The notes: generated from the sequence alone by a model not told the origin. A stretch of DNA of 64,000 nt from Sphaerimonospora cavernae (GCF_042435035.1 NZ_JBHMQT010000009.1:132199-196198), one strand, 5' to 3'. Shown: positions 34,645 to 44,497, counted from the first letter of the stretch. Program-made: numbers and translations.

Positions 34645-37272
34645 GTGGATCTGCCCACATATACCAATATTTGGCGCATTGAGAAGCGGCTGTACAAGCT
34701 GTACGACCTTCGGCTGCCCATGCCGCTTCCCATCGTCTGGATCGGTGTGTTCGTGGGCGTGCTGGTCCCCTGGTGTGTCCTCCTCGCCCTGGTCGGGTTG
34801 CCGTTCGGCCCTCCGTGGCATGTCGTCTACCTGGTGCCGCCCGGCGTGCTGACCTGGCTCTCCACCCGCCCGGTGATCGAGGGTAAACGGCTCACCGAGC
34901 TCCTGCAGTCCCAGCTCCGCTACCTGGCCGAGCCCCGCACCTGGTGCCGCATGGCTCCGATCGGCGAGCCCGAAGAGATCACCTTCGCCGCCCGGGTATG
35001 GCGGGTCACGTCGCCGCAGGCCGTTCCGACCGTCGTCGAAACCACAGCCAAGGCCCCAGCGAGGGGCCCAGCGAGGGCCGCCGTCAGGGCCGCGGGGAAG
35101 ACGAGTGGGAAGGCCAAGGCCGCCGCCACGGGGGCGGGGCCGGTCGGGAAGCGCCCTCGGGTGACCGGGTTGCCGTTGCCGACCGCCGAGCCTCCGGCGC
35201 TCGCCCATTCCGCCCGATCCGTGGCCAAGGGCACCGGTCGTCCTGCCCGCGGCGGTTTCCGGGGTGTCGACCATTCGGCCGGCACTGGTTCGTCGGTCGG
35301 CACTGGTTCGTCGGCAGGCACTGGTTCGTCGGCTGCCGCGATGCCGTCGGCCGACGAGGTGCCGTCGGGCATCGTGCGTCCGGCGGTGGCCGCCGCCGCG
35401 GCGGCGGCCGCTCCCATCGCCGATGTCCCGTCCTCCGTCTCATGGCGTACGGCTTCCGCGTCCGGGAGGGGCGTCGCGTCGGGTGGTGAGCGTGCGTTCT
35501 CCACCACGGAGGCGGGGACGACGCCCACGGCACGGGAGGCGGCGGAGTCGGTAGCGCCGCCCTCCGCCGGAGCCCAGACTCTGGACGCCCAGGTTTCGGA
35601 TGCCCAGGTTTCGGACGCCCAGGTTTCGGATGCCCAGGTCTCGGAGGTTTCGACGTCAGATGTGGCGGCGACCGTGCCGGTCTCGGACGTGCCGCCCATC
35701 GGGACCGAGGCACTCCGCCGCCTTCGCAGGCTCGCGGCGTCGGCGGAGAGCCGTGCCGTACGGCAGGCCGATCCGGCTCCGCGACCGGACGGACCCGCCT
35801 GGCAGGAAGAGGCAGCGGAGCACGTCGCCGCCGAGGCCCCTCCTGTAGAGAGCCGGCCCATAGAGGGCGGGCTCGCGGAGGGCCATGCCGCCGAGAGTCG
35901 CGGTACCGGAGCCATCGTCGAGGAGGTGGCCGATCCCGGCAAGCCCGCCGTGAGCGACGAACTCGGGGATGTGGAGCACACCGCGGAAGCGCGGCGGACG
36001 GGGGATCCGGAGCCCACGAGCAGTGGGGAAGCGGGCACGAAGGCCGCCCGGCGGCGGGATTCCGACGATTGGCAGCGCAGAGCCCGGGAGCAGCACAGGA
36101 AGGGGCGGCCGCCGAAACCCATGCGGCCCGAGCAGCCCAAGCGGGAGACGGGGCCGACGCAGCCGCCCGTCCAGCCGGTTCAACCCATCCAGCCGGTTCA
36201 ACCCGCACAGCCCGCGCCGCCCGTACAGCCGGGGCAGGCCGCTCATCCGCCGCGGGTGCGGCCGGAGGTCCCGGGGACGGCGATCCGGCCGCCGAAGCTC
36301 CAGCCGCCCAAGGCGAGGGGGGAGGAACCGCCCAAGCTCCGCCGGGTCGAGGCCGTCGTCGGCCGCGACCCCGCTGGCGGCTGGCGGCGGCTAGCCCAGG
36401 TCGTCGTGGGCGGAAGCCGTACAGACGGGATGGAGATCGACGAGGCACGGGCCCGTACGCCGCTCGCCGACAGCAAGCGGATCATGGTGCTGGGCTGCAC
36501 GGGTGGTGCGGGACAGACGACCACGGCGCTGATGCTGGGACACTCGCTGGCCCGCTACCGGGCAGAGCGCGTGCTGGCCCTCGACGCGAGCGGCGGCGAC
36601 GACACGATGACCAAGCGGATCGCGGCCGAGCCCGCCGAGCGGCTGGGCTCACTCCTCGAGGGCGCCGGATCGCTGACCCGCTACCTCGGCCTCGGCGCGC
36701 GTACCTCACGCTGCGGGTCGGGGCTGGAGGTGCTCGGGGCGGACATCGACGACCAGGCGGCGCAGCGTCTGGCGGACCGGGCGTCGCTCGGCGACTGGAG
36801 CCGGACGCTGGCCGTGCTCGATCGCCATTACGGGCTCACCGTGATAGACCCCGCCGCCGCGCTGGCGGCCCGGCTGCTGCCGTACACCGACCAGCTCGTG
36901 CTGGTGGCCCCCGCGAGCGCGGACGCCCCGGAGGCGATCGCCATGACCTACGAGTGGCTCGACGGCCACGGCTGCTCCGACCTGCGGCGCCGGGGCGTAA
37001 TGGTGATCAACGGGGTGAGCCGGCGCAGCCTGCCCGAGGTGGAGCAGGCGGAGGCGGTGGCCAGCGGCCGGTGCCGGGCGATCGTCCGCGTGCCCTGGGA
37101 GGACGAGCTCGCGCCCGGCCGTCCGGGACCTGTTGACCTCAACAACCTTCGCGCGGGGGGCCGCAGGGCGTACGTTGCACTTGCGGGAGTGATCGTGAGC
37201 AGCCTGGCCGCGAACCGGCCGAGCGACGCGCACAGGGTCCGAGAACGCGCGGGTGAGAAAGCGGGTGAGTGA
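34645..37272 (+). CDS. TcpE-like membrane domain fused to long disordered region and ParA/MinD-like domain
   Basis: In this 875-residue protein, residues 1-110 match TcpE-like (SCO6880-type) proteins: YTNIWRIEKRLYKLYDLRLP, two membrane helices near 27-75, and RPVIEGKRLTELLQSQLRYL. About 460 residues of Ala/Pro/Ser/Gln-rich disorder follow, including 6-residue and 5-residue tandem repeats and VQPVQPIQP runs. Residues 610-865 form a ParA/MinD-like fold: LGCTGGAGQTTTALMLG, ALDASGGDD, GLTVIDPAAAL. The Walker A Lys of KGGxGKT is Gln624 here. The GTG start follows GGAGGA. It may link the secretion channel to a nucleotide-sensing or positioning function. Confidence 0.75.
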   Translation: MDLPTYTNIWRIEKRLYKLYDLRLPMPLPIVWIGVFVGVLVPWCVLLALVGLPFGPPWHVVYLVPPGVLTWLSTRPVIEGKRLTELLQSQLRYLAEPRTWCRMAPIGEPEEITFAARVWRVTSPQAVPTVVETTAKAPARGPARAAVRAAGKTSGKAKAAATGAGPVGKRPRVTGLPLPTAEPPALAHSARSVAKGTGRPARGGFRGVDHSAGTGSSVGTGSSAGTGSSAAAMPSADEVPSGIVRPAVAAAAAAAAPIADVPSSVSWRTASASGRGVASGGERAFSTTEAGTTPTAREAAESVAPPSAGAQTLDAQVSDAQVSDAQVSDAQVSEVSTSDVAATVPVSDVPPIGTEALRRLRRLAASAESRAVRQADPAPRPDGPAWQEEAAEHVAAEAPPVESRPIEGGLAEGHAAESRGTGAIVEEVADPGKPAVSDELGDVEHTAEARRTGDPEPTSSGEAGTKAARRRDSDDWQRRAREQHRKGRPPKPMRPEQPKRETGPTQPPVQPVQPIQPVQPAQPAPPVQPGQAAHPPRVRPEVPGTAIRPPKLQPPKARGEEPPKLRRVEAVVGRDPAGGWRRLAQVVVGGSRTDGMEIDEARARTPLADSKRIMVLGCTGGAGQTTTALMLGHSLARYRAERVLALDASGGDDTMTKRIAAEPAERLGSLLEGAGSLTRYLGLGARTSRCGSGLEVLGADIDDQAAQRLADRASLGDWSRTLAVLDRHYGLTVIDPAAALAARLLPYTDQLVLVAPASADAPEAIAMTYEWLDGHGCSDLRRRGVMVINGVSRRSLPEVEQAEAVASGRCRAIVRVPWEDELAPGRPGPVDLNNLRAGGRRAYVALAGVIVSSLAANRPSDAHRVRERAGEKAGE
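35281..35334. repeat. Three 18-bp tandem repeats in the TcpE-like gene
   Basis: GGCACTGGTTCGTCGG plus a 2-nt variable end repeats three times and codes a GTGSS-type hexapeptide in the disordered region. Confidence 0.85.
35587..35646. repeat. Four 15-bp tandem repeats in the TcpE-like gene
   Basis: GCCCAGGTTTCGGAT and close variants repeat four times, coding AQVSD-type pentapeptides in the disordered region. Confidence 0.85.
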
Positions 37273-37275
37273 GCG

Positions 37276-39753
37276 ATGAGCAGGGCGCGAAGCCGCCTGG
37301 CGGTGCGGTACTTCGACGATCGCGTCCTTCTCACCGAGTCGGCGGCATGGGCGTACTTCCGGCTGCCGACGGTGAGCTACGAGTTCCTCACATCGGAGGA
37401 GCGTGAGGCACTCGCCACCAACATCACGATCGCGCTCGCCGCGATCAGGATGCCCGACGCCGAGGTGCATCTGCGGATCGCGCACCGGGCCTATCAGGCG
37501 GCCGAGTGGGCGATGGCGCTCAACACGACCTCCGACGAGGGGCCGGGCTGGCGGGAGTACCTGGAGGAGATGTATCGCCACGTCTGGGCCAAGGACTTCT
37601 GGAGCAAGGAGGTCTACCTGGGCGTACGGCTCGGCCCGCGCGGCGCCCAGCTCGGCTCCGGCGTGCTGGCCCAGCTCTTCGGCTTCTACCAGCGCGGGGA
37701 GAGGGCGCTCGGGATCGAGGACGACCATGTGCCGGCCCGCGAGATCGAGCGGTGGACCGAGGCGGCGCAGCGGCTCGGCCGGGCCCTTGCCTCCAGCGCC
37801 CTCTACGCCCGCCACGCCACCTCTACGGAGATCGCTTGGCTGTTCCAGCACGCCGCCTCCGGGGGGCTCGGCGACCGGCCGCCGTCGGCGTCGCCGCGGC
37901 GCAGGTGGGGCCGGGGCGAGATCGAGTCGCTGGTCGAGGGGCAGATCCACAACGGCCGCTCCCTGCTTCGCGTTGAGCAGCCGGCGGGTGACAGCTTCGT
38001 CGCGCACCTGTCGTTCGCCCGGTTCCCCGATCTCATGGCGTTCCCCGACGGGGAGCCGTGGCTGCACTTCGCCGACCAGTTGCCCTTCCCGGTCGAGGTC
38101 TCCAGCAGGATGCGGCTGATCCCGCCGGTGCGGGCGAGCAAGGACGTGGCGCGCAAACTGGCCCACGCCCGCGACATGGACATCCACATCCGCGAGGCCG
38201 GGGCGGAGGCGCCGCTCGCGCTGGCCGAGCAGATCGACGCCGCCCGCATGCTGGAGCACGGCATCACCAAGGAGCGGCTGCCCTTCGTGTACGGATGGCA
38301 CCGGCTGAGCGTGAGCGCGCCGACGGAGGAGATCTGCGTCCAGCGGGTCGAGGCCGTCGTGGAGCACTACCGTGACATCGGCATCGACGTGGTCAACTCC
38401 ACCGGTGACCAGTTCTCGCTGTTCTGCGAGGCCCTTCCCGGGGAGCGGCTGCGGGTCAACGCGTACGCCCAGCGGCAGCCGCTGCGTACGATCGCGGGCG
38501 GCATGGCGACGGCGACCGTGGAGGTCGGCGACCGGGTGGACGAGTCGAACGCCGGATGGGCCGGGCCGTACATCGGCGAGACCCTTGGGCGGGCGCGCGG
38601 CATCGTGCACTTCGATCCGCTGGTCGCGGCGGCGCGCAACCGCCCGACGGCCATCGCGATCACCGGCGAACCGGGCGGCGGCAAGACGACGCTCGCGCTG
38701 CTGCTGATCTACCAGATGGCGCTGCGCGGTGTGACGGTCGCGGTGATCGACCCGAAGGGCGACGCGGAGTCGCTCGTACGGCTCCTGCGGCGGAGCGGGC
38801 GCCAGGCGCGGATGATCCCGCTGGGGTCGGCGGCACCCGGCCTGCTCGATCCGTTCTCGTTCGGCGACGACATCGCGGCCAGGAAGACGATGGCCAGCGA
38901 GACGCTGCGGCTGCTGCTGCCGCGCATGTCGGAGGAGCGCGAGTCGGTCATGATCCAGGCGGTGGCCGCGGTGTCGAACGAGCCCGACCCGTCGCTGGGC
39001 AAGGTGGTCGACCACCTGGAGAGGTCGGAGGACCCCGCGTCGAAGAACCTCGGGGCCGTGCTGCGGTCGATGTCCGAGATGCATCTGGCCAGGCTCTGCT
39101 TCGACCCCTCCGGCGGAGAGCAGATCGACACCGAGGGCTGGACCACGGTGTTCACACTCGGCGGTCTCACACTGCCCGACGTCATGACTCCGAGGGACGA
39201 CTATTCCTACGAGCAGCGGTTGTCGGTGGCCCTGCTCTACCTGGTGTCGCAGTTCGCCCGGCGGCTGATGAACGGGCTCGACCGGCGCACCCCCAAAGCG
39301 ATCTTCCTTGACGAGGCCTGGGCGATCACGTCCACGCCGGAGGGCGCCAAGCTGGTGCCCGAGGTCTCCAGGATGGGCCGGTCCCGCAACACGGCGCTCG
39401 TCCTGGTGTCCCAGAACGCGGGCGATCTGCTCAACGAGCAGGTCACCAACTGCCTGTCGTCGGTCTTCGCTTTCCGCTCGACCGAGCGGGTGGAGGTCGA
39501 GCACGTGATGGAGCTCCTCGGCGTGGACCCGTCGGAGGAGCACAAGGCGGTGCTGCGCTCCCTGGGCAACGGGGAGTGCGTGTTCCGTGATCTGGACGGC
39601 CGGGCGGGTCGCATCGGGGTGGACCTGATCTCGGCGGAGCTACTGCGGTGGCTGGACACGAATCCGACGCACGAAAAGCCAGGCGAGAACGGAAACGATC
39701 TCGATGTCGGGGGTTCCGGTCGGTCGGGGGTCGCGCAGGAGGTGCGGTCTTGA
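37276..39753 (+). CDS. VirB4/TcpF-like conjugation ATPase
   Basis: In this 825-residue protein the N-terminal half is a VirB4-type assembly domain. The ATPase half has Walker A GEPGGGKTT (Gly464-Thr472), VAVIDPKGDAESL just after, Walker B AIFLDEAW (Asp679-Glu680) and a late VLVSQNAGDLL motif. Proteins of this type power assembly of, or transport through, type IV secretion channels at the membrane. It starts 3 nt after the TcpE-like gene and overlaps the next gene, so it is firmly in the operon. No separate coupling ATPase is present. Confidence 0.9.
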   Translation: MSRARSRLAVRYFDDRVLLTESAAWAYFRLPTVSYEFLTSEEREALATNITIALAAIRMPDAEVHLRIAHRAYQAAEWAMALNTTSDEGPGWREYLEEMYRHVWAKDFWSKEVYLGVRLGPRGAQLGSGVLAQLFGFYQRGERALGIEDDHVPAREIERWTEAAQRLGRALASSALYARHATSTEIAWLFQHAASGGLGDRPPSASPRRRWGRGEIESLVEGQIHNGRSLLRVEQPAGDSFVAHLSFARFPDLMAFPDGEPWLHFADQLPFPVEVSSRMRLIPPVRASKDVARKLAHARDMDIHIREAGAEAPLALAEQIDAARMLEHGITKERLPFVYGWHRLSVSAPTEEICVQRVEAVVEHYRDIGIDVVNSTGDQFSLFCEALPGERLRVNAYAQRQPLRTIAGGMATATVEVGDRVDESNAGWAGPYIGETLGRARGIVHFDPLVAAARNRPTAIAITGEPGGGKTTLALLLIYQMALRGVTVAVIDPKGDAESLVRLLRRSGRQARMIPLGSAAPGLLDPFSFGDDIAARKTMASETLRLLLPRMSEERESVMIQAVAAVSNEPDPSLGKVVDHLERSEDPASKNLGAVLRSMSEMHLARLCFDPSGGEQIDTEGWTTVFTLGGLTLPDVMTPRDDYSYEQRLSVALLYLVSQFARRLMNGLDRRTPKAIFLDEAWAITSTPEGAKLVPEVSRMGRSRNTALVLVSQNAGDLLNEQVTNCLSSVFAFRSTERVEVEHVMELLGVDPSEEHKAVLRSLGNGECVFRDLDGRAGRIGVDLISAELLRWLDTNPTHEKPGENGNDLDVGGSGRSGVAQEVRS

Positions 39754-42164
39754 AGCGATTGCGGCGCAGGCGGCGCAGGCTGGTCCTGCTCCTGGTGGCC
39801 TTCACGGCTTTCGCGGCGTTCGTGACGCTGCCGCTCGTCTTCCCGTCGGGCACGGCGAGCGCGGTCGGGCCCTGTGACCTGTCCGCCGACCTCGCCCCCG
39901 AGATGGTCGGCGGCGGCATCGACGGCCTGGTCCGCCCGCCCGCACCCGATGCCGCATCCGGCACCGGGACCGCGGCGGGGAGCGGGGCGGGTGACGGGGC
40001 CGCCGCGCCGGAGGCGAAGGGGCCGCTCACCAACTACGAGCGGTACGGCATGTCCGGCCAGTTCTGGCACACCTACGGACTCGGCTGCTCGGACGTCGCC
40101 GCCGTGCTCGGCAACGCCTGGGCCAACACGGTCTTCTCCTGGGCCAAGGCCGTCGACCGGCTGACGATCAGCACCTATGAGGCGGCGGCCACCGAAGGAC
40201 CGCTCCAGCCCATCAAGGAGGCGGCCGACGCGATCGTCACCAAGCTGGCCGACGCCATGTACTGGCCCTATCTGCGGCCGGTGGTCATCCTCGGCGCGGT
40301 CTGGCTCGCCTGGTTCGGCCTGATCCGCAGGCGGGCGACGACCACCACCGAGGGCGTCATCTGGATGGTGCTCGCGGTCACGGTGGCCGTCTGGTTCTTC
40401 AGCCGCCCCGGTGACTTCACCAACATCGGCAAGACCGTGACCGACAAGACCGGCGAGATCGTCAACTCGGCCTTCTCCGGCCTGCCCGGCGCCGGCGGCG
40501 CATCGTGCCTGCCGCTCAAGGACGACGTCGGCGCGGGGGCGGAGCCGGAGGTCAAGGCAGGGGGGTACGGCAGGCCGGGCACGCCGGGGGTCGCCCAGAA
40601 CGCCGACGCGCTCTGGTCGACGCTCGTCTGCAAGCCGTGGCTGATGGGACAGCTCGGCACCGCCGACCCGGAAGCGCACATAGTGCAGGACTTCGGCGCA
40701 AAGATCCTTAATCTGCAGGCCATCGATGCGGCCGAGCAGGCCGCGAACCAGACGCCGGCCAGCGACGCCCATCAGAAACGGTTCGAAGAGGAGATCGTCA
40801 AGCCGCTGGAGAACACCCCGGTGTTCTTCCTCATCCAGGGCAAGGACTGGACGAGCCGGCTCGGCATCGCGATCGGGGCGTTCATCGCCGCCATGGTCGC
40901 CGGGCTGCTCATCTTCCTCGTGGCGGTGTCGCTGCTGGTGCTCAAGGTCGGCTTCCTGCTGCTGCTCATGCTGGGGCCGGTGTTCCTGCTGATCGGCGTG
41001 CATCCGGGATCTGGGCGGATCATCGCGATGCGCTGGGTGGAGATGGTCATCGGCACCCTGCTGCGCCAGGCCGTGCTCGCCGTCGTGCTGAGCGTCCTCG
41101 TGTACGGCTACGCACTGATCATCTCGACCGGGCTGCCCTGGGGCATGCAGATCCTGTTCATGGCGCTGCTGACGATCGCCGTCTTCTTCTACCGGCGGCC
41201 GTTCCAGCATCTGTTCTCCTCGATGGACGGGCACACGCTCACGACCCGGATGCTCGGGGAGGCCGCGAGCGCGCCCACGCTGTCGCGTGCGGCGAACGCG
41301 CTGCCTCCGGTGGCCGCGGCGCGGATGGGACGTTGGGGCCTGCGCAAGGCCGAGCCGTTGATCGGCGCCGCCGCGATGGCGAGCGGCGCGGGCAGCGCGG
41401 CCGCGGTCGCCGCGTCGGTGGCGCAGGGGCGCGTCCGCGGTGAGGAAGGGCAGGCCGGGTCCGCGGCTGCTCAGGCGGCGGGACAGACGGGAGAGCAGGC
41501 GGGCGCCAGGGCCGGGGCCCAACCCGCGCCGCTGGATGCCGATGTTCAGGCCGCCGGCCGTCGCAGGGCGGGTACGGCGCCACGCCCGGGATCGGCCCCT
41601 CCGCTCAACCTTTCCGGCGTGAGGTCCGTGGGCTCCGCCCGGCCCACGGCCGCTCCGAGTCGTTCGGTCGCCTCGTCAGGTTCGGTCGCGTCCGGATCGG
41701 GCTCCGGGCAGAGCTCTGGATCGGGTTCCGGTGCGTCCTCGGGCGGTGGCTGGTTCAGCGGGCGATCCGGCGGCTGGGCCTCCCGCGGTTCGAGTGGTTC
41801 GCCCAGCTCGAACGGTTCACGCGGTTCACGTGGCTCACGCGGTTCAGGCGGCGGCTCAGGCTCACGCGGTTCGAACGGGTCCGGAAGGTCACGGGGTTCC
41901 ACCGGCTCCGGTGGCATCTTCGGGGGCGGTTCCGGCGGTGGTTCCGGCGGTGGTTCCGGTGGCGGCATCTTCGGGGGCGGCGGCTTACGCGACCGGGGAT
42001 CGGCGGATCGCTCCTCCCGGTCCGGCGGCTCATCGTCCGGCTCGTCGTCCGGCAGGGCGTCCGACGCTCCGCCGCTGTGGCTGCCCAGGCGGGGGAGCGG
42101 CGGGCGGACACCCGACGACGCGCCCACCCCGTTCTGGGCCAAGCCCTCGGACTCCGCCGACTGA
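39750..42164 (+). CDS. VirB6/TrbL-like polytopic channel protein with Gly/Ser-rich tail
   Basis: In this 804-residue protein the N-terminus is a signal or first membrane helix after a run of Arg/Lys (MKRLRRRRRRLVLLLVAFTA). Further helices lie near 170-195, 198-215, 371-417, 433-460 and 466-482. From about residue 490 to the end the chain is low-complexity Ala/Gly/Ser with GSGG runs and PPLWLPR. The layout fits the VirB6/TrbL inner-membrane channel component. The TTG at 39750 overlaps the ATPase stop (TTGA); an in-frame upstream extension lies inside the ATPase gene and was rejected. Confidence 0.82.
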   Translation: MKRLRRRRRRLVLLLVAFTAFAAFVTLPLVFPSGTASAVGPCDLSADLAPEMVGGGIDGLVRPPAPDAASGTGTAAGSGAGDGAAAPEAKGPLTNYERYGMSGQFWHTYGLGCSDVAAVLGNAWANTVFSWAKAVDRLTISTYEAAATEGPLQPIKEAADAIVTKLADAMYWPYLRPVVILGAVWLAWFGLIRRRATTTTEGVIWMVLAVTVAVWFFSRPGDFTNIGKTVTDKTGEIVNSAFSGLPGAGGASCLPLKDDVGAGAEPEVKAGGYGRPGTPGVAQNADALWSTLVCKPWLMGQLGTADPEAHIVQDFGAKILNLQAIDAAEQAANQTPASDAHQKRFEEEIVKPLENTPVFFLIQGKDWTSRLGIAIGAFIAAMVAGLLIFLVAVSLLVLKVGFLLLLMLGPVFLLIGVHPGSGRIIAMRWVEMVIGTLLRQAVLAVVLSVLVYGYALIISTGLPWGMQILFMALLTIAVFFYRRPFQHLFSSMDGHTLTTRMLGEAASAPTLSRAANALPPVAAARMGRWGLRKAEPLIGAAAMASGAGSAAAVAASVAQGRVRGEEGQAGSAAAQAAGQTGEQAGARAGAQPAPLDADVQAAGRRRAGTAPRPGSAPPLNLSGVRSVGSARPTAAPSRSVASSGSVASGSGSGQSSGSGSGASSGGGWFSGRSGGWASRGSSGSPSSNGSRGSRGSRGSGGGSGSRGSNGSGRSRGSTGSGGIFGGGSGGGSGGGSGGGIFGGGGLRDRGSADRSSRSGGSSSGSSSGRASDAPPLWLPRRGSGGRTPDDAPTPFWAKPSDSAD

Positions 42165-42182
42165 CCTGGTGATCACACGTCG

Positions 42183-42845
42183 ATGAGCGCACAGAGAAGT
42201 GACAGGGGCAAGGGGCTCGCGTTCGCCGTGGCCGTCGTCGTGCTGGCCGCCGTGGGCCTCTACCTGACGATGAATTCACCGACGTCGGGGTCGGAGAGCG
42301 GCGACGGCCGTACGGCGGCGATCGAACCGGCGGCGAGGTCGCCCGAGACGGCCGCCGGTGCGACGCGCAGCCCGGTGCCGCGCCAGGTCGCGACCACCCC
42401 GGCCGTCTTCGACGTCTACGCCTACCTGCCGCTGTCCCGGCAGGAGCTCGGCGCGGCGGCGGACCTCGCGCGCCGGTTCACCGAGTCGTACGGAACCTTC
42501 CGGTACGACGAGGAGCCGGCGGCGTTCGCCGGACGGCTCAAGGCGTTCGCCACGGACGAGTTCGCCGCGCAGCTCACCCGGGCCATGACCGACCCGGGGC
42601 TGGTGGAGCGCAACCGCGCCGGCCGGGTGGTCTCGCGGGCGTCGGCGGAGGTGAAGAAGATCCGGGACATGACCGCCGGCCAGGTGGTCTTCGTCGTCGG
42701 CTCGGCGCGGCACGTGACGGGCGATGACGGCGACAAGGACGAGAACGACCGGTTCGCCGTGACCGTGATCCGGGCGGGGAGCGACTGGCGGGTCTACGAT
42801 CTGGAACTCGCCGACGCGGGCCAGGACGGGGACACGACGCCGTGA
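42183..42845 (+). CDS. Membrane-anchored conjugation-operon protein with NTF2-like domain
   Basis: This 220-residue protein has one N-terminal membrane helix (GLAFAVAVVVLAAVGLYL), a Ser/Ala-rich linker, then an extracytoplasmic domain (AAADLARRFTESYGTFRYDEEPAAFAGRL...VIRAGSDWRVYDLEL). The pattern resembles the NTF2-like half of TcpC and suggests a second VirB8-like scaffold, though I cannot name the family with certainty. Its stop overlaps the GTG of the cell-wall hydrolase gene. Confidence 0.68.
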   Translation: MSAQRSDRGKGLAFAVAVVVLAAVGLYLTMNSPTSGSESGDGRTAAIEPAARSPETAAGATRSPVPRQVATTPAVFDVYAYLPLSRQELGAAADLARRFTESYGTFRYDEEPAAFAGRLKAFATDEFAAQLTRAMTDPGLVERNRAGRVVSRASAEVKKIRDMTAGQVVFVVGSARHVTGDDGDKDENDRFAVTVIRAGSDWRVYDLELADAGQDGDTTP

Positions 42846-43984
42846 CCGTGCCGCCCCGTCGGGCGTCGCTTCAGACGCCGTTCCGGGTGATCTCGGCCCG
42901 CGGCCGGTCCCGGCCGGTCCTGGCCATCGTCCTCGCCCTGGCCGTGATCGTCCCACTCGCGCTCATCGGGTCGATCATCCTGATGACGCCGTTGCCGTCG
43001 TTCCTCCTCGGCGGGAGATCCGCGGAGGACTGCGCACAGGCCGGTACGATCGCCACCGGCGCGTCGGAGACGGCCAGGACGGACATTCCAGCCGAATATC
43101 TCGAGCTCTACACGAAGGTCGGCAAGCAGACCGGCGTCCAGTGGAACGTGCTCGCCGCCATCGGCAAGCGCGAGACCGACCACGGCCGGTCGAAACTGCC
43201 GGGAGTCGGCAGCGGCACCAACTACGCGGGCGCCGCCGGGCCGATGCAGTTCCTGATCAGCACGTGGGGCGGCCAGGCCAAGATCAAGATCGCGCCGGGA
43301 ATCAACGGGTACGCCTCCGACGGCGACGGCGACGGGTACGGCGACGTCTACAATCCGGCCGACGCCATCCTCGGTGCGGCGAAGATGCTCAAGCGCAACG
43401 GCGCCCCCGACGACCTCAGACGGGCGATCTTCGTCTACAACCGGGCCACCTGGTACGTCGACCAGGTCATGGAGATCGCCGAGCGCTACGCGGTCACCGG
43501 CGACATCGGTCTGCCGCCCGAGGCCGACTCGGCCTGCGACACCAACTATGTGTCCGCGGCCTCCGACGAGGTCATGCGGAAGATCCTGGAGTATGCCCTG
43601 GACCAGCGCGGCAAGCCGTACCGGTGGGGCGGGACCGGCCCGGACGCCTTCGACTGCTCGGGGATCATCTACATGGCCTACCGCAATGCCGGGCTGTCGA
43701 TCCCCAGGACGACGTTCGAGCAGTGGCCCTTCGGGGTGCGGGTGCAGCAGGGCAGCGAACGGCCGGGCGATCTGGTGTTCTTCAACGCCGGGCCGGGCAC
43801 GTCGGCGGACCGCCCCGGTCACGTGGGCCTGGTGGTCGCGCCGGGGAAGATGGTCGAGGCGCGCTGCACACGCTGTGGACCCATCAAAGTCACGACTTAT
43901 GGCGACAGACCGAACATCGTGGGCTTCACCCGGCCCCTGGAGAACGACCAGGTGCAGGCCCAACTCAGGCACGACCTAACGTAG
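42842..43984 (+). CDS. Bifunctional peptidoglycan hydrolase (lytic transglycosylase + NlpC/P60)
   Basis: This 380-residue protein has an N-terminal membrane helix (about 25-50). The lytic transglycosylase domain (about 85-225) has AIGKRETDHGRS with the catalytic Glu, then AGAAGPMQF and AIFVYNRATWYV. The NlpC/P60 domain (about 240-365) has DCSGIIYMAYR with the catalytic Cys and PGHVGLVV with the His. Such enzymes open the wall for type IV secretion channels, playing the VirB1/TcpG role. The GTG start overlaps the preceding stop. Confidence 0.93.
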   Translation: MTVPPRRASLQTPFRVISARGRSRPVLAIVLALAVIVPLALIGSIILMTPLPSFLLGGRSAEDCAQAGTIATGASETARTDIPAEYLELYTKVGKQTGVQWNVLAAIGKRETDHGRSKLPGVGSGTNYAGAAGPMQFLISTWGGQAKIKIAPGINGYASDGDGDGYGDVYNPADAILGAAKMLKRNGAPDDLRRAIFVYNRATWYVDQVMEIAERYAVTGDIGLPPEADSACDTNYVSAASDEVMRKILEYALDQRGKPYRWGGTGPDAFDCSGIIYMAYRNAGLSIPRTTFEQWPFGVRVQQGSERPGDLVFFNAGPGTSADRPGHVGLVVAPGKMVEARCTRCGPIKVTTYGDRPNIVGFTRPLENDQVQAQLRHDLT

Positions 43985-43990
43985 GCGTTC

Positions 43991-44380
43991 ATGGATTCGA
44001 CGCGGAAGCTCGTGGTGGGGGCGGCGATCGTACGGGACGGCAGGCTGCTCGCCGCGCAACGGGCCACTCCACCCGAGTTGAGGGGCGGCTGGGAGTTCCC
44101 CGGCGGCAAGGTGGACCCGGGGGAGAGCGAGCACGAGGCGCTGGTGCGCGAGTGCGCCGAGGAACTCGGCATCGAGATCGTCGTCGGATGCCGGGTGGGC
44201 GGGGACTGGCCGCTGCCCGGCGGGCATGTCATGAGGGTCTGGCTCGCGGCCGTCGCGGCGGGCGTCCCGTACCCGCGCGAGCACCTCGCGCTGCGCTGGC
44301 TGGAGCCGCGCGAGCTGTACGAGGTCGCCTGGATCCCGGCCGATCTGCCGATCGTCGCCGCCGTCGAGAAGCTCCTGTGA
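43991..44380 (+). CDS. NUDIX hydrolase (MutT-like)
   Basis: This 129-residue protein has the Nudix box GX5EX7REUXEEXGU, seen as GGKVDPGESEHEALV then RECAEELGI (about residues 38-61). The QRATPPELRGGWEFPGG part is typical of MutT-type oxidised-nucleotide pyrophosphatases. It starts 6 bp after the hydrolase gene and so may ride on the operon without a role in secretion. Confidence 0.93.
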   Translation: MDSTRKLVVGAAIVRDGRLLAAQRATPPELRGGWEFPGGKVDPGESEHEALVRECAEELGIEIVVGCRVGGDWPLPGGHVMRVWLAAVAAGVPYPREHLALRWLEPRELYEVAWIPADLPIVAAVEKLL

Positions 44381-44443
44381 CATACGAGCCTTTTGAGGGG
44401 TGAATTCGTGACCTAGAAGGGCTTTGCCGGGCGTTTGACGTAA

Positions 44444-44465
44444 CTAGAATCTTTCTTGACTCTAG
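44444..44465. promoter_or_regulatory. Imperfect palindrome before the Pro/Tyr-rich membrane protein gene
   Basis: CTAGAATC (44444-44451) pairs with GACTCTAG (44458-44465) with one mismatch around TTTCTT, just after a TTGACG hexamer (44435-44440). It may be an operator or part of a promoter for the next gene, which is separated from the operon by 117 bp. Confidence 0.3.
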
Positions 44466-44497
44466 GTTGCACGCGACATCGTGGAGGGCGAGCGGTG

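Noticed and set aside
36706..39543. A 945-residue leftward frame
   Set aside because: It is antisense to the VirB4-like gene, with biased His/Arg/Leu composition, no domain and no ribosome site; a high-GC shadow.
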